64,000 bases of DNA from Streptomyces sp. NWU339 (GCF_003143855.1 NZ_QFRK01000013.1:62091-126090), one strand, 5' to 3'; counted from the stretch's first letter, positions 35,950 to 44,393 are shown. The notes: generated from the sequence alone by a model not told the origin. Translations and numbers: made by a program.

Positions 35950-37241
35950 GTGAGCTTCCCGTCGACGAGCGTGGCCGTGCCCCGGAGCCAGGTGTGCGTG
36001 ACACGGCCCGGCAGCTCGCGGCCCTCGTACGGGGTGTTGCGGCTGCGCGAGGCGAAGCTCGCGGGGTCCACGGAACCACGGTATGCCGTGTCGACGAGGG
36101 TGAGGTTGGCGGGCTCACCCACCGAGACGGGACGGCCGTGGCCCTCGGCCCGTCCGATGCGCGCCGGGGCGAAGGACATCCGGTCGGCCACGCCGGCCCA
36201 GTCCAGCAGGCCCGTGTCGACCATCGTCTCCTGGACCACCGACAGCGCGGTCTCCAGGCCGACCATGCCCATGGCCGCGGCTGCCCACTCGCAGTCCTTG
36301 TCCTCGTGCGGGTGCGGGGCGTGGTCGGTGGCGACGATGTCGATCGTGCCGTCGGCGAGCGCCTCGCGCAGCGCCAGGACGTCCCGCTCGGTGCGCAGCG
36401 GCGGGTTGACCTTGTAGACCGGGTTGTAGGTGCGCACCAGTTCGTCGGTGAGGAGCAGGTGGTGCGGGGTGACCTCGGCGGTGACGCGGATGCCGCGGGC
36501 CTTGGCCCAGCGCACGATCTCGACGCTGCCCGCCGTCGACAGGTGGCAGATGTGGACGCGGGAACCGACGTGCTCGGCGAGCAGGACGTCCCGGGCGATG
36601 ATCGCCTCCTCGGCCACGGCCGGCCAGCCGCCCAGACCCAGCTCGGCGGAGACGACGCCCTCGTTCATCTGGGCGCCCTCGGTCAGCCGGGGTTCCTGCG
36701 CGTGCTGGGCGACGACGCCGTCGAAGGCCTTCACGTACTCCAGGGCGCGCCGCATGATCACGGCGTCGTGGACGCACTTGCCGTCGTCGGAGAAGACGGT
36801 GACACCGGCCGCGGACTCGTGCATGGCGCCCAGTTCGGCGAGCGTGCCGCCCTCCAGGCCGACGGTGACGGCGCCGATGGGCCGTACGTCGCAGTAGCCG
36901 TGCTCCTTGCCGAGCCGCCAGACCTGCTCGACGACGCCGGCGGTGTCGGCGACCGGGAAGGTGTTGGCCATGGCGAACACGGCGGTGTAGCCGCCGCTCG
37001 CCGCCGCGCGGGTGCCGGTCAGCACGGTCTCGGAGTCCTCGCGGCCCGGCTCGCGCAGATGGGTGTGCAGGTCGACCAGGCCGGGCAGCAGCACCTTGCC
37101 GGCAGCCTCGACGACCTCGGCGCCCTCGACGGTCTCGGCGCTCAGTCCGGTGCCGACGGCCGCGACGGTCCCGCCGTCGATCAGCACGTCCTGCGGGTCG
37201 CCGCCGAGCACCTTCGCACCGCGGATCAGGGTCTTGCTCAT
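35946..37241 (-). CDS. pyrC: Dihydroorotase
   Basis: A 431-residue amidohydrolase (class I dihydroorotase) cyclising carbamoyl aspartate. Zinc ligands appear in LVDLHTHLREPGREDSE, the carboxylated-Lys region and VATDHAPHPHEDK. ATG 37241 uses GGAGGAG within the end of pyrB, whose stop is four bases away. It is coupled to the small membrane protein downstream. Confidence 0.96.
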   Translation of the reverse strand: MSKTLIRGAKVLGGDPQDVLIDGGTVAAVGTGLSAETVEGAEVVEAAGKVLLPGLVDLHTHLREPGREDSETVLTGTRAAASGGYTAVFAMANTFPVADTAGVVEQVWRLGKEHGYCDVRPIGAVTVGLEGGTLAELGAMHESAAGVTVFSDDGKCVHDAVIMRRALEYVKAFDGVVAQHAQEPRLTEGAQMNEGVVSAELGLGGWPAVAEEAIIARDVLLAEHVGSRVHICHLSTAGSVEIVRWAKARGIRVTAEVTPHHLLLTDELVRTYNPVYKVNPPLRTERDVLALREALADGTIDIVATDHAPHPHEDKDCEWAAAAMGMVGLETALSVVQETMVDTGLLDWAGVADRMSFAPARIGRAEGHGRPVSVGEPANLTLVDTAYRGSVDPASFASRSRNTPYEGRELPGRVTHTWLRGTATLVDGKLT

Positions 37242-37245
37242 GGTG

Positions 37246-38220
37246 TTACTTCTCCTCCGTGGTGCGGGTGAGGGCGGGTTCGTTGCCCCCGAGCAGCAGG
37301 TACAGGACGGCCATCCGGATGGAGACCCCGTTGGTGACCTGCTCGACGACGGTGCAGCGGCCGGAGTCGGCCACCTCGGCGGTGATCTCCATCCCGCGGA
37401 CCATGGGGCCGGGGTGCATCACGATCGCGTGCTCGGGCATCCGCCGCATGCGCTCGCCGTCGAGGCCGTAGCGCCGTGAGTACTCGCGCTCGGTCGGGAA
37501 GAACGCGGCCTTCATGCGCTCGCGCTGCACGCGCAGCATCATCACGGCGTCGGACTTGGGCAGGGTGCGGTCGAGGTCGTAGGAGACCTCGCAGGGCCAG
37601 GACTCGATGCCGACCGGCAGCAGGGTCGGCGGGGCGACGAGGGTGACCTCGGCCCCGAGGGTGTGCAGCAGGTCGACGTTGGAGCGGGCGACCCGGCTGT
37701 GCAGGACGTCGCCGACGATCGTGATGCGCCGGCCGGCGAGGTCCCGGCCGATACCGGCGTCCGGGCCGACGAGCCGACGCCGCATGGTGAAGGCGTCGAG
37801 CAGGGCCTGGGTGGGGTGCTGGTGGGTGCCGTCGCCGGCGTTGATGACGTGCGCGTCGATCCAGCCGGAGGTGGCCAGCCGGTACGGGGCCCCCGAGGCG
37901 CCGTGCCGGATGACTACGGCGTCGACCCCCATGGCTTCCAGGGTCTGCGCGGTGTCCTTGAGGGACTCCCCCTTGGAGACGCTGGAGCCCTTGGCGGTGA
38001 AGTTGATGACGTCCGCGGACAGCCGCTTCTCGGCGGCCTCGAAGGAGATCCGGGTCCGGGTGGAGTCCTCGAAGAAGAGGTTGACGACGGTCCGGCCGCG
38101 CAGGGTCGGCAGTTTCTTGATCGGCCGGTCGGCGACCCGGGCCATCTCCTCGGCGGTGTCGAGGATCAGGACGGCGTCGTCACGGGTGAGGTCGGCGGCC
38201 GAGATGAGATGACGGTGCAT
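37246..38220 (-). CDS. pyrB: Aspartate carbamoyltransferase catalytic subunit
   Basis: A 324-residue transcarbamoylase with the carbamoyl-phosphate loop FFEDSTRTRISFEAAEKRL and the aspartate-binding LRVQRERMKAAFFPTEREYS. The HQHPTQALLDAFTM motif is present. No pyrI regulatory gene is seen, so it is probably a trimer, possibly in complex with the dihydroorotase as in some bacteria. GGAG lies eight bases before ATG 38220. It follows pyrR by 107 bases. Confidence 0.96.
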   Translation of the reverse strand: MHRHLISAADLTRDDAVLILDTAEEMARVADRPIKKLPTLRGRTVVNLFFEDSTRTRISFEAAEKRLSADVINFTAKGSSVSKGESLKDTAQTLEAMGVDAVVIRHGASGAPYRLATSGWIDAHVINAGDGTHQHPTQALLDAFTMRRRLVGPDAGIGRDLAGRRITIVGDVLHSRVARSNVDLLHTLGAEVTLVAPPTLLPVGIESWPCEVSYDLDRTLPKSDAVMMLRVQRERMKAAFFPTEREYSRRYGLDGERMRRMPEHAIVMHPGPMVRGMEITAEVADSGRCTVVEQVTNGVSIRMAVLYLLLGGNEPALTRTTEEK

Positions 38221-38327
38221 CTGTCAGGCTCCGTAAGACGGTTCAATCGGAAGAACGGGAGAATCCGGGCATCCGGAGGCGTGGAGGCGCCCGGGCCGGC
38301 GCACGCCGGCGACGTGCGCCCGGATCG

Positions 38328-38885
38328 CTACGGGGAGGGCCGCTTGGCGCCGAGCAGTACGGTGTCGCGACCGTCCTCCTCGGCGAGCAGGACCTTGACC
38401 GTCTCCCGCAACGACGTGGGGAGGTTCTTGCCGACGTAGTCGGCGCGGATGGGCAGTTCGCGGTGGCCGCGGTCGACGAGGACGGCGAGCTGCACCGCGC
38501 GGGGGCGCCCGATGTCGTTCAGCGCGTCGAGGGCGGCGCGGATGGTGCGCCCGGAGAAGAGCACGTCGTCGACGAGGACGACCAGCCGGCCGTCGATGCC
38601 GTCACCGGGGATCTCGGTGCGGGCCAGCGCACGCGGCGGGTGCATGCGCAGGTCGTCGCGGTACATGGTGATGTCGAGCGAGCCGACCAGGACTTTGCGT
38701 TCGGTGACCTGCTCGAGCTTGGCGGCGAGCCGCTGGGCGAGGAAGACGCCCCGGGTCGGGATGCCGAGGAGAACCACGTCGTCGGCGCCCTTGGCGCGCT
38801 CGACGATCTCGTGGGCGATGCGGGTCAGTACCCGCGCGATGTCGGGGCCTTCGAGAACGGGCCGCGCATCGACGTGCGTGTCCAT
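38328..38885 (-). CDS. pyrR: PyrR bifunctional pyrimidine regulator/uracil phosphoribosyltransferase
   Basis: A 185-residue protein with a phosphoribosyltransferase fold and the PRPP motif VVLVDDVLFSGRTIRAAL. PyrR binds pyr mRNA when UMP is high and reduces expression, and it has weak UPRT activity. ATG 38885 (MDTHVDARPVLEG) is chosen because AAGGAGG lies nine bases upstream and family length fits. The leader folds into a PyrR-type hairpin around that ribosome binding site. First gene of the pyr operon, divergent from bldD. Confidence 0.94.
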   Translation of the reverse strand: MDTHVDARPVLEGPDIARVLTRIAHEIVERAKGADDVVLLGIPTRGVFLAQRLAAKLEQVTERKVLVGSLDITMYRDDLRMHPPRALARTEIPGDGIDGRLVVLVDDVLFSGRTIRAALDALNDIGRPRAVQLAVLVDRGHRELPIRADYVGKNLPTSLRETVKVLLAEEDGRDTVLLGAKRPSP

Positions 38886-38892
38886 GTGAACG

Positions 38893-38934
38893 GACCTCCT
38901 TCTCCGCCTCACGGGACGGACCTTAAAGGACGTC
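38893..38934 (-). promoter_or_regulatory. PyrR-binding leader hairpin overlapping the pyrR ribosome binding site
   Basis: On the minus strand the leader contains CCGUGAGG, matching the PyrR loop consensus CNGNGAGG, within GTCCCGTGAGGC (38917-38906). The lower stem pairs GACGTCCTT (38934-38926) with AAGGAGGTC (38901-38893), eight of nine pairs, and the second arm contains the AAGGAGG ribosome binding site of pyrR. Binding would hide the site, so control is probably translational rather than by a terminator. A -10-like TAACGT lies at 38955-38950. Confidence 0.7.
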
Positions 38935-39061
38935 GGAATTGCGCCGCCCACGTTATCAGGTCGGCAGCGACACCCCTGTTCACCCCTTCGCCCGCCGCTC
39001 CTCACCCCCCTGGCGCAACCGGTCCGGCGTAGCACGGAAGAGTCGGTGTGGACCATTCGGC

Positions 39062-39104
39062 TTGACGGGCGAGAGTAACTCTGCGTAACCTCACAGTGAG
39101 TTAC
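39062..39104 (+). promoter_or_regulatory. bldD promoter with BldD boxes
   Basis: TTGACG (39062-39067) and TAACCT (39086-39091), 18 bases apart, form the promoter. GTAACTCTGCGTAAC at 39075-39089 fits the BldD consensus nTnACnC(A/T)GnGTnAn at every fixed position and covers the spacer and part of the -10. CTCACAGTGAGTTAC at 39090-39104 fits with one mismatch. BldD is known to repress its own gene. Confidence 0.88.
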
Positions 39105-39159
39105 CAGCCGCGCGGCCTGGAAACATGCCAGCCGCGTCGACACAGTGCCGGGGAGCTAT

Positions 39160-39663
39160 ATGTCCAGCGAATACGCCAAACAGCTCGGGGCCAAGCTCCG
39201 AGCGATCCGCACCCAGCAGGGCCTTTCCCTCCACGGCGTCGAGGAGAAGTCCCAGGGCCGCTGGAAGGCGGTCGTGGTCGGTTCGTACGAGCGCGGCGAC
39301 CGCGCCGTGACCGTGCAGCGTCTTGCCGAACTGGCGGACTTCTACGGCGTTCCGGTGCAGGAACTCCTTCCCGGCACCACTCCGGGCGGAGCCGCCGAGC
39401 CGCCGCCCAAGCTGGTCCTCGACCTGGAGCGGCTGGCCACAGTGCCGCCGGAGAAGGCGGGCCCGCTGCAGCGGTACGCGGCGACGATCCAGTCCCAGCG
39501 CGGCGACTACAACGGCAAGGTGCTCTCGATCCGTCAGGACGACCTGCGCACCCTCTCCGTGATCTACGACCAGTCCCCCTCGGTTCTCACCGAGCAGCTG
39601 ATCAGCTGGGGCGTCCTGGACGCGGACGCGCGCCGTGCGGTCGCCTCGCACGACGAGGGCTGA
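39160..39663 (+). CDS. bldD: Developmental master repressor BldD
   Basis: A 167-residue protein essentially identical in pattern to S. coelicolor BldD. Residues 1-75 form an XRE-type HTH (KLRAIRTQQGLSLHGVEEKS ... VGSYERGDRAVTVQRLAELA), and the C-terminal domain (about 80-167) carries the cyclic-di-GMP signature, including RQDD (LSIRQDDLRTLS). A tetramer of c-di-GMP glues two BldD monomers, and the complex represses sporulation genes during vegetative growth. ATG 39160 has GGGGAG four bases upstream. Alone on this strand, it converges on nusB. Confidence 0.98.
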   Translation: MSSEYAKQLGAKLRAIRTQQGLSLHGVEEKSQGRWKAVVVGSYERGDRAVTVQRLAELADFYGVPVQELLPGTTPGGAAEPPPKLVLDLERLATVPPEKAGPLQRYAATIQSQRGDYNGKVLSIRQDDLRTLSVIYDQSPSVLTEQLISWGVLDADARRAVASHDEG

Positions 39664-39696
39664 TCACGGAGCGCTCCGCGGGTTGAGCAGAAACGT

Positions 39697-39743
39697 ACCG
39701 CCGGGGTGGCCCGAACCTGTGAGGTTCGGGCCACCCCGGCGGT
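39697..39743. terminator. 21-bp perfect hairpin after bldD
   Basis: Positions 39697-39717 are exactly complementary to 39723-39743, with a TGTGA loop, then TCTTCGT on the + strand. It lies 34 bases after the bldD stop and is the bldD terminator. Confidence 0.88.
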
Positions 39744-39811
39744 CTTCGTCCGGCCGACCCGTCATCCCCGTAGTCCGCCCCGTCCCCTCACCGGGGCCCG
39801 GGGCACCGAGT

Positions 39812-39855
39812 ACGCCGGAGGGCCCGCAGCGGTCGTGCTGCGGGCCCTCCGGCGT
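39812..39855. terminator. 19-bp perfect hairpin after nusB
   Basis: Positions 39812-39830 pair with 39837-39855 around a 6-base loop, 66 bases past the nusB stop on the minus strand. With the hairpin at 39697 it separates the two convergent units. Confidence 0.8.
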
Positions 39856-39920
39856 GTCTGTGCCGGCGCGGGTACCTGCCGGGCACCTGTACCGGTTCCT
39901 GTCCCGGTGGCGGTGCCCGC

Positions 39921-40355
39921 TCAGATCTCGTCGCGGCGCAGCGAGGGCTTGAGTTCCTTGAGCCGGCCGAGGAGGCCGTTGATGAACGAGGGCGACTCGT
40001 CCGTGGAGAACTCCTTCGCCAGCTGCACCATCTCGTCGAGGACGACGGCGTCCGGGGTCTCGTCGACCCAGATCAGCTCGTACGCGCCGAGACGCAGGAG
40101 GTTGCGGTCGACGACCGGCATCCGGTCCAGCGTCCAGCCGACCGAGTACTGGGCGATCAGCTCGTCGATGCGCGTCGCGTGCTCCGCGTAGCCCTCGACC
40201 AGCTGCATCGTGTACTCGCTCACCGGCGGCTGCCGGGTGTCGGAGCGGGAATGCCGGACCCAGTCCGCGAGGACCGTCAGAACGTCGGCGCCGCGCTGGT
40301 CACCCTCGAAGAGGATCTGGAAGGCGCGCTTGCGGGCCGTGTTGCGGGCAGCCAC
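39921..40355 (-). CDS. nusB: Transcription antitermination factor NusB
   Basis: A 144-residue all-helical RNA-binding protein. It starts MAARNTARKRAFQILFEGDQ and has the conserved LRLGAYELIWVDETPDAVVLDEMV. NusB with NusE binds boxA in rRNA leaders. It follows efp by two bases on the same strand, so the two are co-transcribed, the common efp-nusB order. It is the last gene of a long leftward series. Confidence 0.96.
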   Translation of the reverse strand: MAARNTARKRAFQILFEGDQRGADVLTVLADWVRHSRSDTRQPPVSEYTMQLVEGYAEHATRIDELIAQYSVGWTLDRMPVVDRNLLRLGAYELIWVDETPDAVVLDEMVQLAKEFSTDESPSFINGLLGRLKELKPSLRRDEI

Positions 40356-40357
40356 GG

Positions 40358-40924
40358 TTAGCTGGTCACCCGGCCGAGGTAGTCGCTGGTGCGCGTGTCG
40401 ACCTTGATCTTCTCACCGGTGGTGATGAAGAGGGGGACCTGGATCTGGTGACCGGTCTCCAGCGTGGCCGGCTTGTTGCCGCCGGTGGAGCGGTCGCCCT
40501 GGACGCCCGGCTCGGTCTCGGCGACGGTCAGCTCGACAGCGGCCGGCAGCTCGACGAAGAGCACCTCGCCCTCGTGCTGGGCGACGGTGGCCTCGAAACC
40601 CTCGACGAGGAAGTGGGCGGCGTCACCGACGACCTTGCGGTCGATGTGCATCTGGTCGTAGGTCTCCATGTCCATGAAGACGAAGTAGTCGCCGTCCATG
40701 TAGGAGAACTGCATGTCCCGCTTGTCGACGGTAGCCGTGTCGACCTTCACGCCGGCGTTGAAGGTCTTGTCGACGGTCTTGCCGGAGAGCACGTTCTTGA
40801 GCTTGGTGCGCACAAAGGCCGGGCCCTTGCCGGGCTTGACGTGCTGGAACTCGACTACGGACCAGAGCTGGCCGCCTTCGAGCTTGAGCACCATGCCGTT
40901 CTTGAGGTCGTTCGTGGAAGCCAC
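40358..40924 (-). CDS. efp: Translation elongation factor P
   Basis: A 188-residue EF-P with three domains. It rescues ribosomes stalled at polyproline. The tip loop reads HVKPGKGPAF with Lys33 in the palindrome PGKGP. In Actinobacteria this loop works with an unmodified lysine, and no epmA, yfiS or earP-type modification gene is near. This fits a proteome rich in Pro stretches, such as the P-loop ATPase encoded 1.3 kb upstream. Confidence 0.97.
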   Translation of the reverse strand: MASTNDLKNGMVLKLEGGQLWSVVEFQHVKPGKGPAFVRTKLKNVLSGKTVDKTFNAGVKVDTATVDKRDMQFSYMDGDYFVFMDMETYDQMHIDRKVVGDAAHFLVEGFEATVAQHEGEVLFVELPAAVELTVAETEPGVQGDRSTGGNKPATLETGHQIQVPLFITTGEKIKVDTRTSDYLGRVTS

Positions 40925-40981
40925 GTTGCGGAATCTCCTGGACTGACGTGAGACGACCCGGGGCCGGCACTCGGCGCGAGG

Positions 40982-42088
40982 CTAGAGCGCCAGCAGCTCC
41001 TTGGTCGTGATGGTGAGTAGCTCGGGTCCGCCGTCCGCCTCGGGGCGTACGACGAGCGTGTCATCGATCCGGACACCGCCCCGGCCCGGGAGGTGAACCC
41101 CTGGTTCGACGGTGACCGGCACACAAGCGTCCAGTTTACCCATGGCCGCCGGGGTCATCTGCGGGTCCTCGTCGATTTCGAGTCCGACTCCGTGTCCGGT
41201 GACGTCCGGAAGGGCCTCGGCGTACCCGGCCCCGTTCAGCACCTGACGGGTCGCGCGGTCCACGTCACGGCAGGCGGCACCGGGTACGAGGGACTCCCGT
41301 CCGGCCCGCTGAGCGGCGAAGACGAGGTCGTACAGCTCGATCTGCCAGTCCGCGGGGGTGGTGCCGATGACGAACGTACGGCCGATCGCACAGCGGTACC
41401 CGCGGTAGGCGGCGCCGAGACAGACGGAGAGGAAGTCGCCCTCCTCCACCCGCCGGTCCGTGGGCCGGTGACCGGGCCGCCCGGAGTTCGGGCCGGTGGC
41501 GACGGCGGTGGCGAAGGCGGGGCCGTCGGCACCGTGGTCGACCAGCCGGCGCTCCAGCTCCAGCGCGAGATGCCGCTCGGTACGGCCGACGAGGATCGAC
41601 TCCAGCAGCTCGCCCAGGGCCTGGTCGGCGATCTCCGCGCCGATGCGCAGGCAGGAGATCTCCTCCTCGTCCTTGACCACCCGGAGCTGCTCGACCGCCG
41701 CTCCGACGTCGGCCAGACGCAGCCCGGGAGCGGCCGAGCCGAGGGCGCGATGCCGGGTCACGGTGAGGTGGTGCTCCTCGACGGCCAGGGAGTCGGCGCC
41801 CTGGGCGGCGGCGAGACCGGCGGCCAGGGCGGCCGGATCGCCGCCGGCCCTCGGCACGACGTGAACACGCAGCGCCTCGTCGGGCCGGGTCTGCGGGAAG
41901 CGGTCGTCGAGGGGCGCGGCGCACACCAGCAGGTCCTCGGCCGGGCCCAGCAGCAGCACGGTGTCCTCGGGGACGGCGCCCGCGAGATAGCGCACATTGG
42001 CGGGCCGGGACACCAGCGCCGCCGCGCTGCCGCCCGCGTTGCAGCACTCCCTCAGCCGCGTCCGGCGGACCGCGTACACCTCAGACAT
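40982..42088 (-). CDS. M24 (aminopeptidase P-like) peptidase homologue with altered metal ligands
   Basis: A 368-residue protein with a creatinase-type N-terminal domain (about 1-125) and a pita-bread M24 domain. Of the five dinuclear-metal ligands, His299 (GHGVGLEI) and Glu328 (VTVEPGVHLPG) remain. The two aspartates expected in IDFGA and SDxTRTF contexts are Cys223 (SVCLGA) and Ala234 (YRCAIGRTF), and the last Glu of GVRIED is Asp342. Loss of two ligands makes normal Xaa-Pro dipeptidase activity doubtful. The neighbour of efp is often annotated as Xaa-Pro peptidase in Streptomyces. It may be a pseudoenzyme or use one metal. It lies 57 bases upstream of efp, in the same direction. Confidence 0.82.
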   Translation of the reverse strand: MSEVYAVRRTRLRECCNAGGSAAALVSRPANVRYLAGAVPEDTVLLLGPAEDLLVCAAPLDDRFPQTRPDEALRVHVVPRAGGDPAALAAGLAAAQGADSLAVEEHHLTVTRHRALGSAAPGLRLADVGAAVEQLRVVKDEEEISCLRIGAEIADQALGELLESILVGRTERHLALELERRLVDHGADGPAFATAVATGPNSGRPGHRPTDRRVEEGDFLSVCLGAAYRGYRCAIGRTFVIGTTPADWQIELYDLVFAAQRAGRESLVPGAACRDVDRATRQVLNGAGYAEALPDVTGHGVGLEIDEDPQMTPAAMGKLDACVPVTVEPGVHLPGRGGVRIDDTLVVRPEADGGPELLTITTKELLAL

Positions 42089-42179
42089 GACCCGAGCCTA
42101 TGAGCGATGGCCGGATATCGCCGGTCGAGAGGTCCGAGCGGGCGGGCCGGCCCGGGGGCGGCGGCGCCGTGGGCGGGAT

Positions 42180-43100
42180 TCACCAGGCCGGAGGGCTGGC
42201 GATGGACCGGGCCAGGACGTCGTCCAGGATCGCGGCCGTCTCCGGTATGCCGAGCTGGGAGTTGTCGATGATCGGGAGGCCCGAGCCGTACCAGCCGGCC
42301 ATGCGGCCGTGGATGCGGGCGACCTCCTCGTCGCCGAGGCGGCGGTTGCCGGACCGCTCCGCGTTGCGTTCCAGGACGATGTCCAGGCCCGGCAGCAGGA
42401 CGACGGGCAGCAGGCCCGGCCCCACATGCCGTTTCCAGCCACCGAGGCCGACGACGGGGCGGTCGGGGAAGACCGCGTCGTCGAGGATGCAGGAGATGCC
42501 GTTGGCGAGGAAGTTGCGCGCGGCGAAGCCACAGGTGCGGCGGGCCAGCCGGTACTGCGCCTCCGAGTGGTCGTTCCACCCGGTCTGCGGGTCGGCGAAG
42601 CCCGACCGCACCCACTCCCGTACGTCGTCCAGGCTGATGTGCGCGGTCGGCACCCGGCGGTGGTCCGCCCAGTACTTGGCGACACTGGTCTTCCCCGCTC
42701 CCGCCGGGCCTATGAGCAGCACCGCGAGCGTCGTACCGGCCGGGTCGGGGGCCGCGGGGGCCTGCGGGGCGCTGGGCACGGCCACGGGGCCGCCGGGCGG
42801 CAGCGGCACATGACCGGTGGCGTCCGGCGGCGGAACCGAGGGATGCCCGGCCTGCGGAACGCCTGCGGGGCGGGGCGTCGGCCCGGGCGGGGGCGCGGGG
42901 TACCCCTGGGCCGGAGGGGCCGGAGGGGCCGGAGGTGGTGGGGGCACCGGGGCGGGCCCCTGGTGCGCTCCCGGGTGGTGTGCGGCCGGTGACCAGCCGT
43001 CGGCCGGTCCGTGCCCCGGTCGGTGGGGCGGCGGCAGCGGAGAACCCACTGCGTGCTGCATCCGGTGCCACTCCGTCTCGGTCTGCTGGGCTCGGTTCAC
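42180..43100 (-). CDS. P-loop ATPase with long proline-rich N-terminus
   Basis: A 306-residue protein. Residues about 20-118 are Pro/Gly/Ala-rich and disordered. The rest is a small P-loop NTPase with Walker A GPAGAGKT at residues 131-138 and kinase-like features (HISLDDVREWVRSGF, FLANGISCILDDAVFPDR). It looks like the zeta-toxin/AAA_33 type of kinase that phosphorylates small molecules, but no antitoxin adjoins it. The GTG at 43100 is used since codons there are fully GC-biased. ATG 43061, with GGAG nine bases upstream, is an alternative. Function unknown. Confidence 0.72.
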   Translation of the reverse strand: MNRAQQTETEWHRMQHAVGSPLPPPHRPGHGPADGWSPAAHHPGAHQGPAPVPPPPPAPPAPPAQGYPAPPPGPTPRPAGVPQAGHPSVPPPDATGHVPLPPGGPVAVPSAPQAPAAPDPAGTTLAVLLIGPAGAGKTSVAKYWADHRRVPTAHISLDDVREWVRSGFADPQTGWNDHSEAQYRLARRTCGFAARNFLANGISCILDDAVFPDRPVVGLGGWKRHVGPGLLPVVLLPGLDIVLERNAERSGNRRLGDEEVARIHGRMAGWYGSGLPIIDNSQLGIPETAAILDDVLARSIASPPAW

Positions 43101-43230
43101 TCGCCACAGGCGACAAGCACTGAAGGCAGGGTGGGTCCCCGCTCTCCCCCACCCTAGAGCGTCGGGGTGTCTGTTCGAACGGTACGGCCCACTGCCGTTG
43201 TCGGATGAACGGCCGGAGGCGTCCCCGAGT

Positions 43231-43268
43231 GCCCCGATCGCCGGGCCGAACGGCCCGGCGATCGGGGC
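43231..43268 (-). terminator. 18-bp hairpin after aroB
   Basis: GCCCCGATCGCCGGGCCG (43231-43248) pairs with CGGCCCGGCGATCGGGGC (43251-43268), 30 bases after the aroB stop on the minus strand. It should separate the aro genes from the ATPase-M24-efp-nusB unit. Confidence 0.8.
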
Positions 43269-43298
43269 CGGGGGTCTGCTCCGGGTCTGCTCCGGGGG

Positions 43299-44393
43299 CT
43301 ACTCCCCCACTTCTCCGTAAGCGGCGAGCAGCACCGCCGGGTCCGGGCCCTCCAGCACGGTGGGCCGGGCGAGACCGTCGAGGACGATGAAGCGCAGCAG
43401 GTCCCCGCGGGACTTCTTGTCGACCTTCATGGTCTCCAGCAGCTTGGGCCACTGGTCGTAGCGGTAGTGCAGGGGCAGCCCCACCGACTCGAGGACGGCG
43501 CGGTGCCGGTCGGCGGTGGCGTCGTCCAGACGGCCGGCGAGCCGGCCGAGTTCGGCGGCGAAGTGCATGCCCACCGACACCGCCGCGCCGTGGCGCCACT
43601 TGTAGCGCTCGTTCTTCTCGATTGCGTGGCCGAGGGTGTGCCCGTAGTTGAGGATCTCCCGGCGGCCCGCCTCCTTCAGGTCGGAGGAGACGACCTCGGC
43701 CTTGACCCGGATCGAGCGCTCGATGAGCTCGGCGGTGTGCGGGCCCGCCGGGGTGCGGGCGGCCTGGGGGTCGGCCTCGATGAGGTCCAGGATCACCGGG
43801 TCGGCGATGAAGCCGGCCTTGATGACCTCCGCCAGTCCGGAGACGTAGTCGTTGACCTGGAGGGAGTCCAGGGCGGCGAGGTCGCACAGCACACCGGCGG
43901 GCGGGTGGAAGGCGCCCACCAGGTTCTTGCCCTCGGCGGTGTTGATGCCGGTCTTGCCCCCGACGGCCGCGTCCACCATGGCCAGCACCGTGGTCGGGAC
44001 CGCGATCCAGCGCACCCCGCGCAGCCAGGTCGCGGCCACGAAACCGGCCAGGTCGGTGCTGGCGCCGCCGCCCACGCCGACGATGACGTCGGTGCGGGTG
44101 AATCCGGACTGCCCGAGCGCCTTCCAGCAGTACGCGGCGACCTCGGCCGTCTTGGCCTCCTCCGCGTTGGGCACCTGGATGGCGATGGCCTCGTAGCCCT
44201 GCTCGGCGAGGTCGGCGCGGAGCACGTCGCCGGTCTCGGCGAGCGCCTCGGGGTGCACGATCGCGACCCGCTTGGCCTTGTCCCCGATCAACCCGCCGAG
44301 CTCGCCCAGGAGCTGACGGCCCACCAGGACCTCGTACGGGTCGGTGCCCGCGGTGCCGCCGACGTGGATCCGCGTCACTGCCTCGCTGCTCAT
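43299..44393 (-). CDS. aroB: 3-dehydroquinate synthase
   Basis: A 364-residue NAD- and zinc-dependent enzyme converting DAHP to 3-dehydroquinate. Motifs include VGGGASTDLAGFVAATWLRG, the NAD loop PTTVLAMVDAAVGGKTGIN and the zinc-binding region GLAEVIKAGFIADP with ILNYGHTLGHAIE. ATG 44393 overlaps the aroK stop (ATGA). It is the last gene of the aroC-aroK-aroB unit. Confidence 0.96.
   Translation of the reverse strand: MSSEAVTRIHVGGTAGTDPYEVLVGRQLLGELGGLIGDKAKRVAIVHPEALAETGDVLRADLAEQGYEAIAIQVPNAEEAKTAEVAAYCWKALGQSGFTRTDVIVGVGGGASTDLAGFVAATWLRGVRWIAVPTTVLAMVDAAVGGKTGINTAEGKNLVGAFHPPAGVLCDLAALDSLQVNDYVSGLAEVIKAGFIADPVILDLIEADPQAARTPAGPHTAELIERSIRVKAEVVSSDLKEAGRREILNYGHTLGHAIEKNERYKWRHGAAVSVGMHFAAELGRLAGRLDDATADRHRAVLESVGLPLHYRYDQWPKLLETMKVDKKSRGDLLRFIVLDGLARPTVLEGPDPAVLLAAYGEVGE

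Noticed and set aside
42180..43100. Zeta toxin of a toxin-antitoxin pair
   Set aside because: The P-loop domain is kinase-like, but no epsilon-type antitoxin or other small partner adjoins it, and the neighbours are housekeeping genes.
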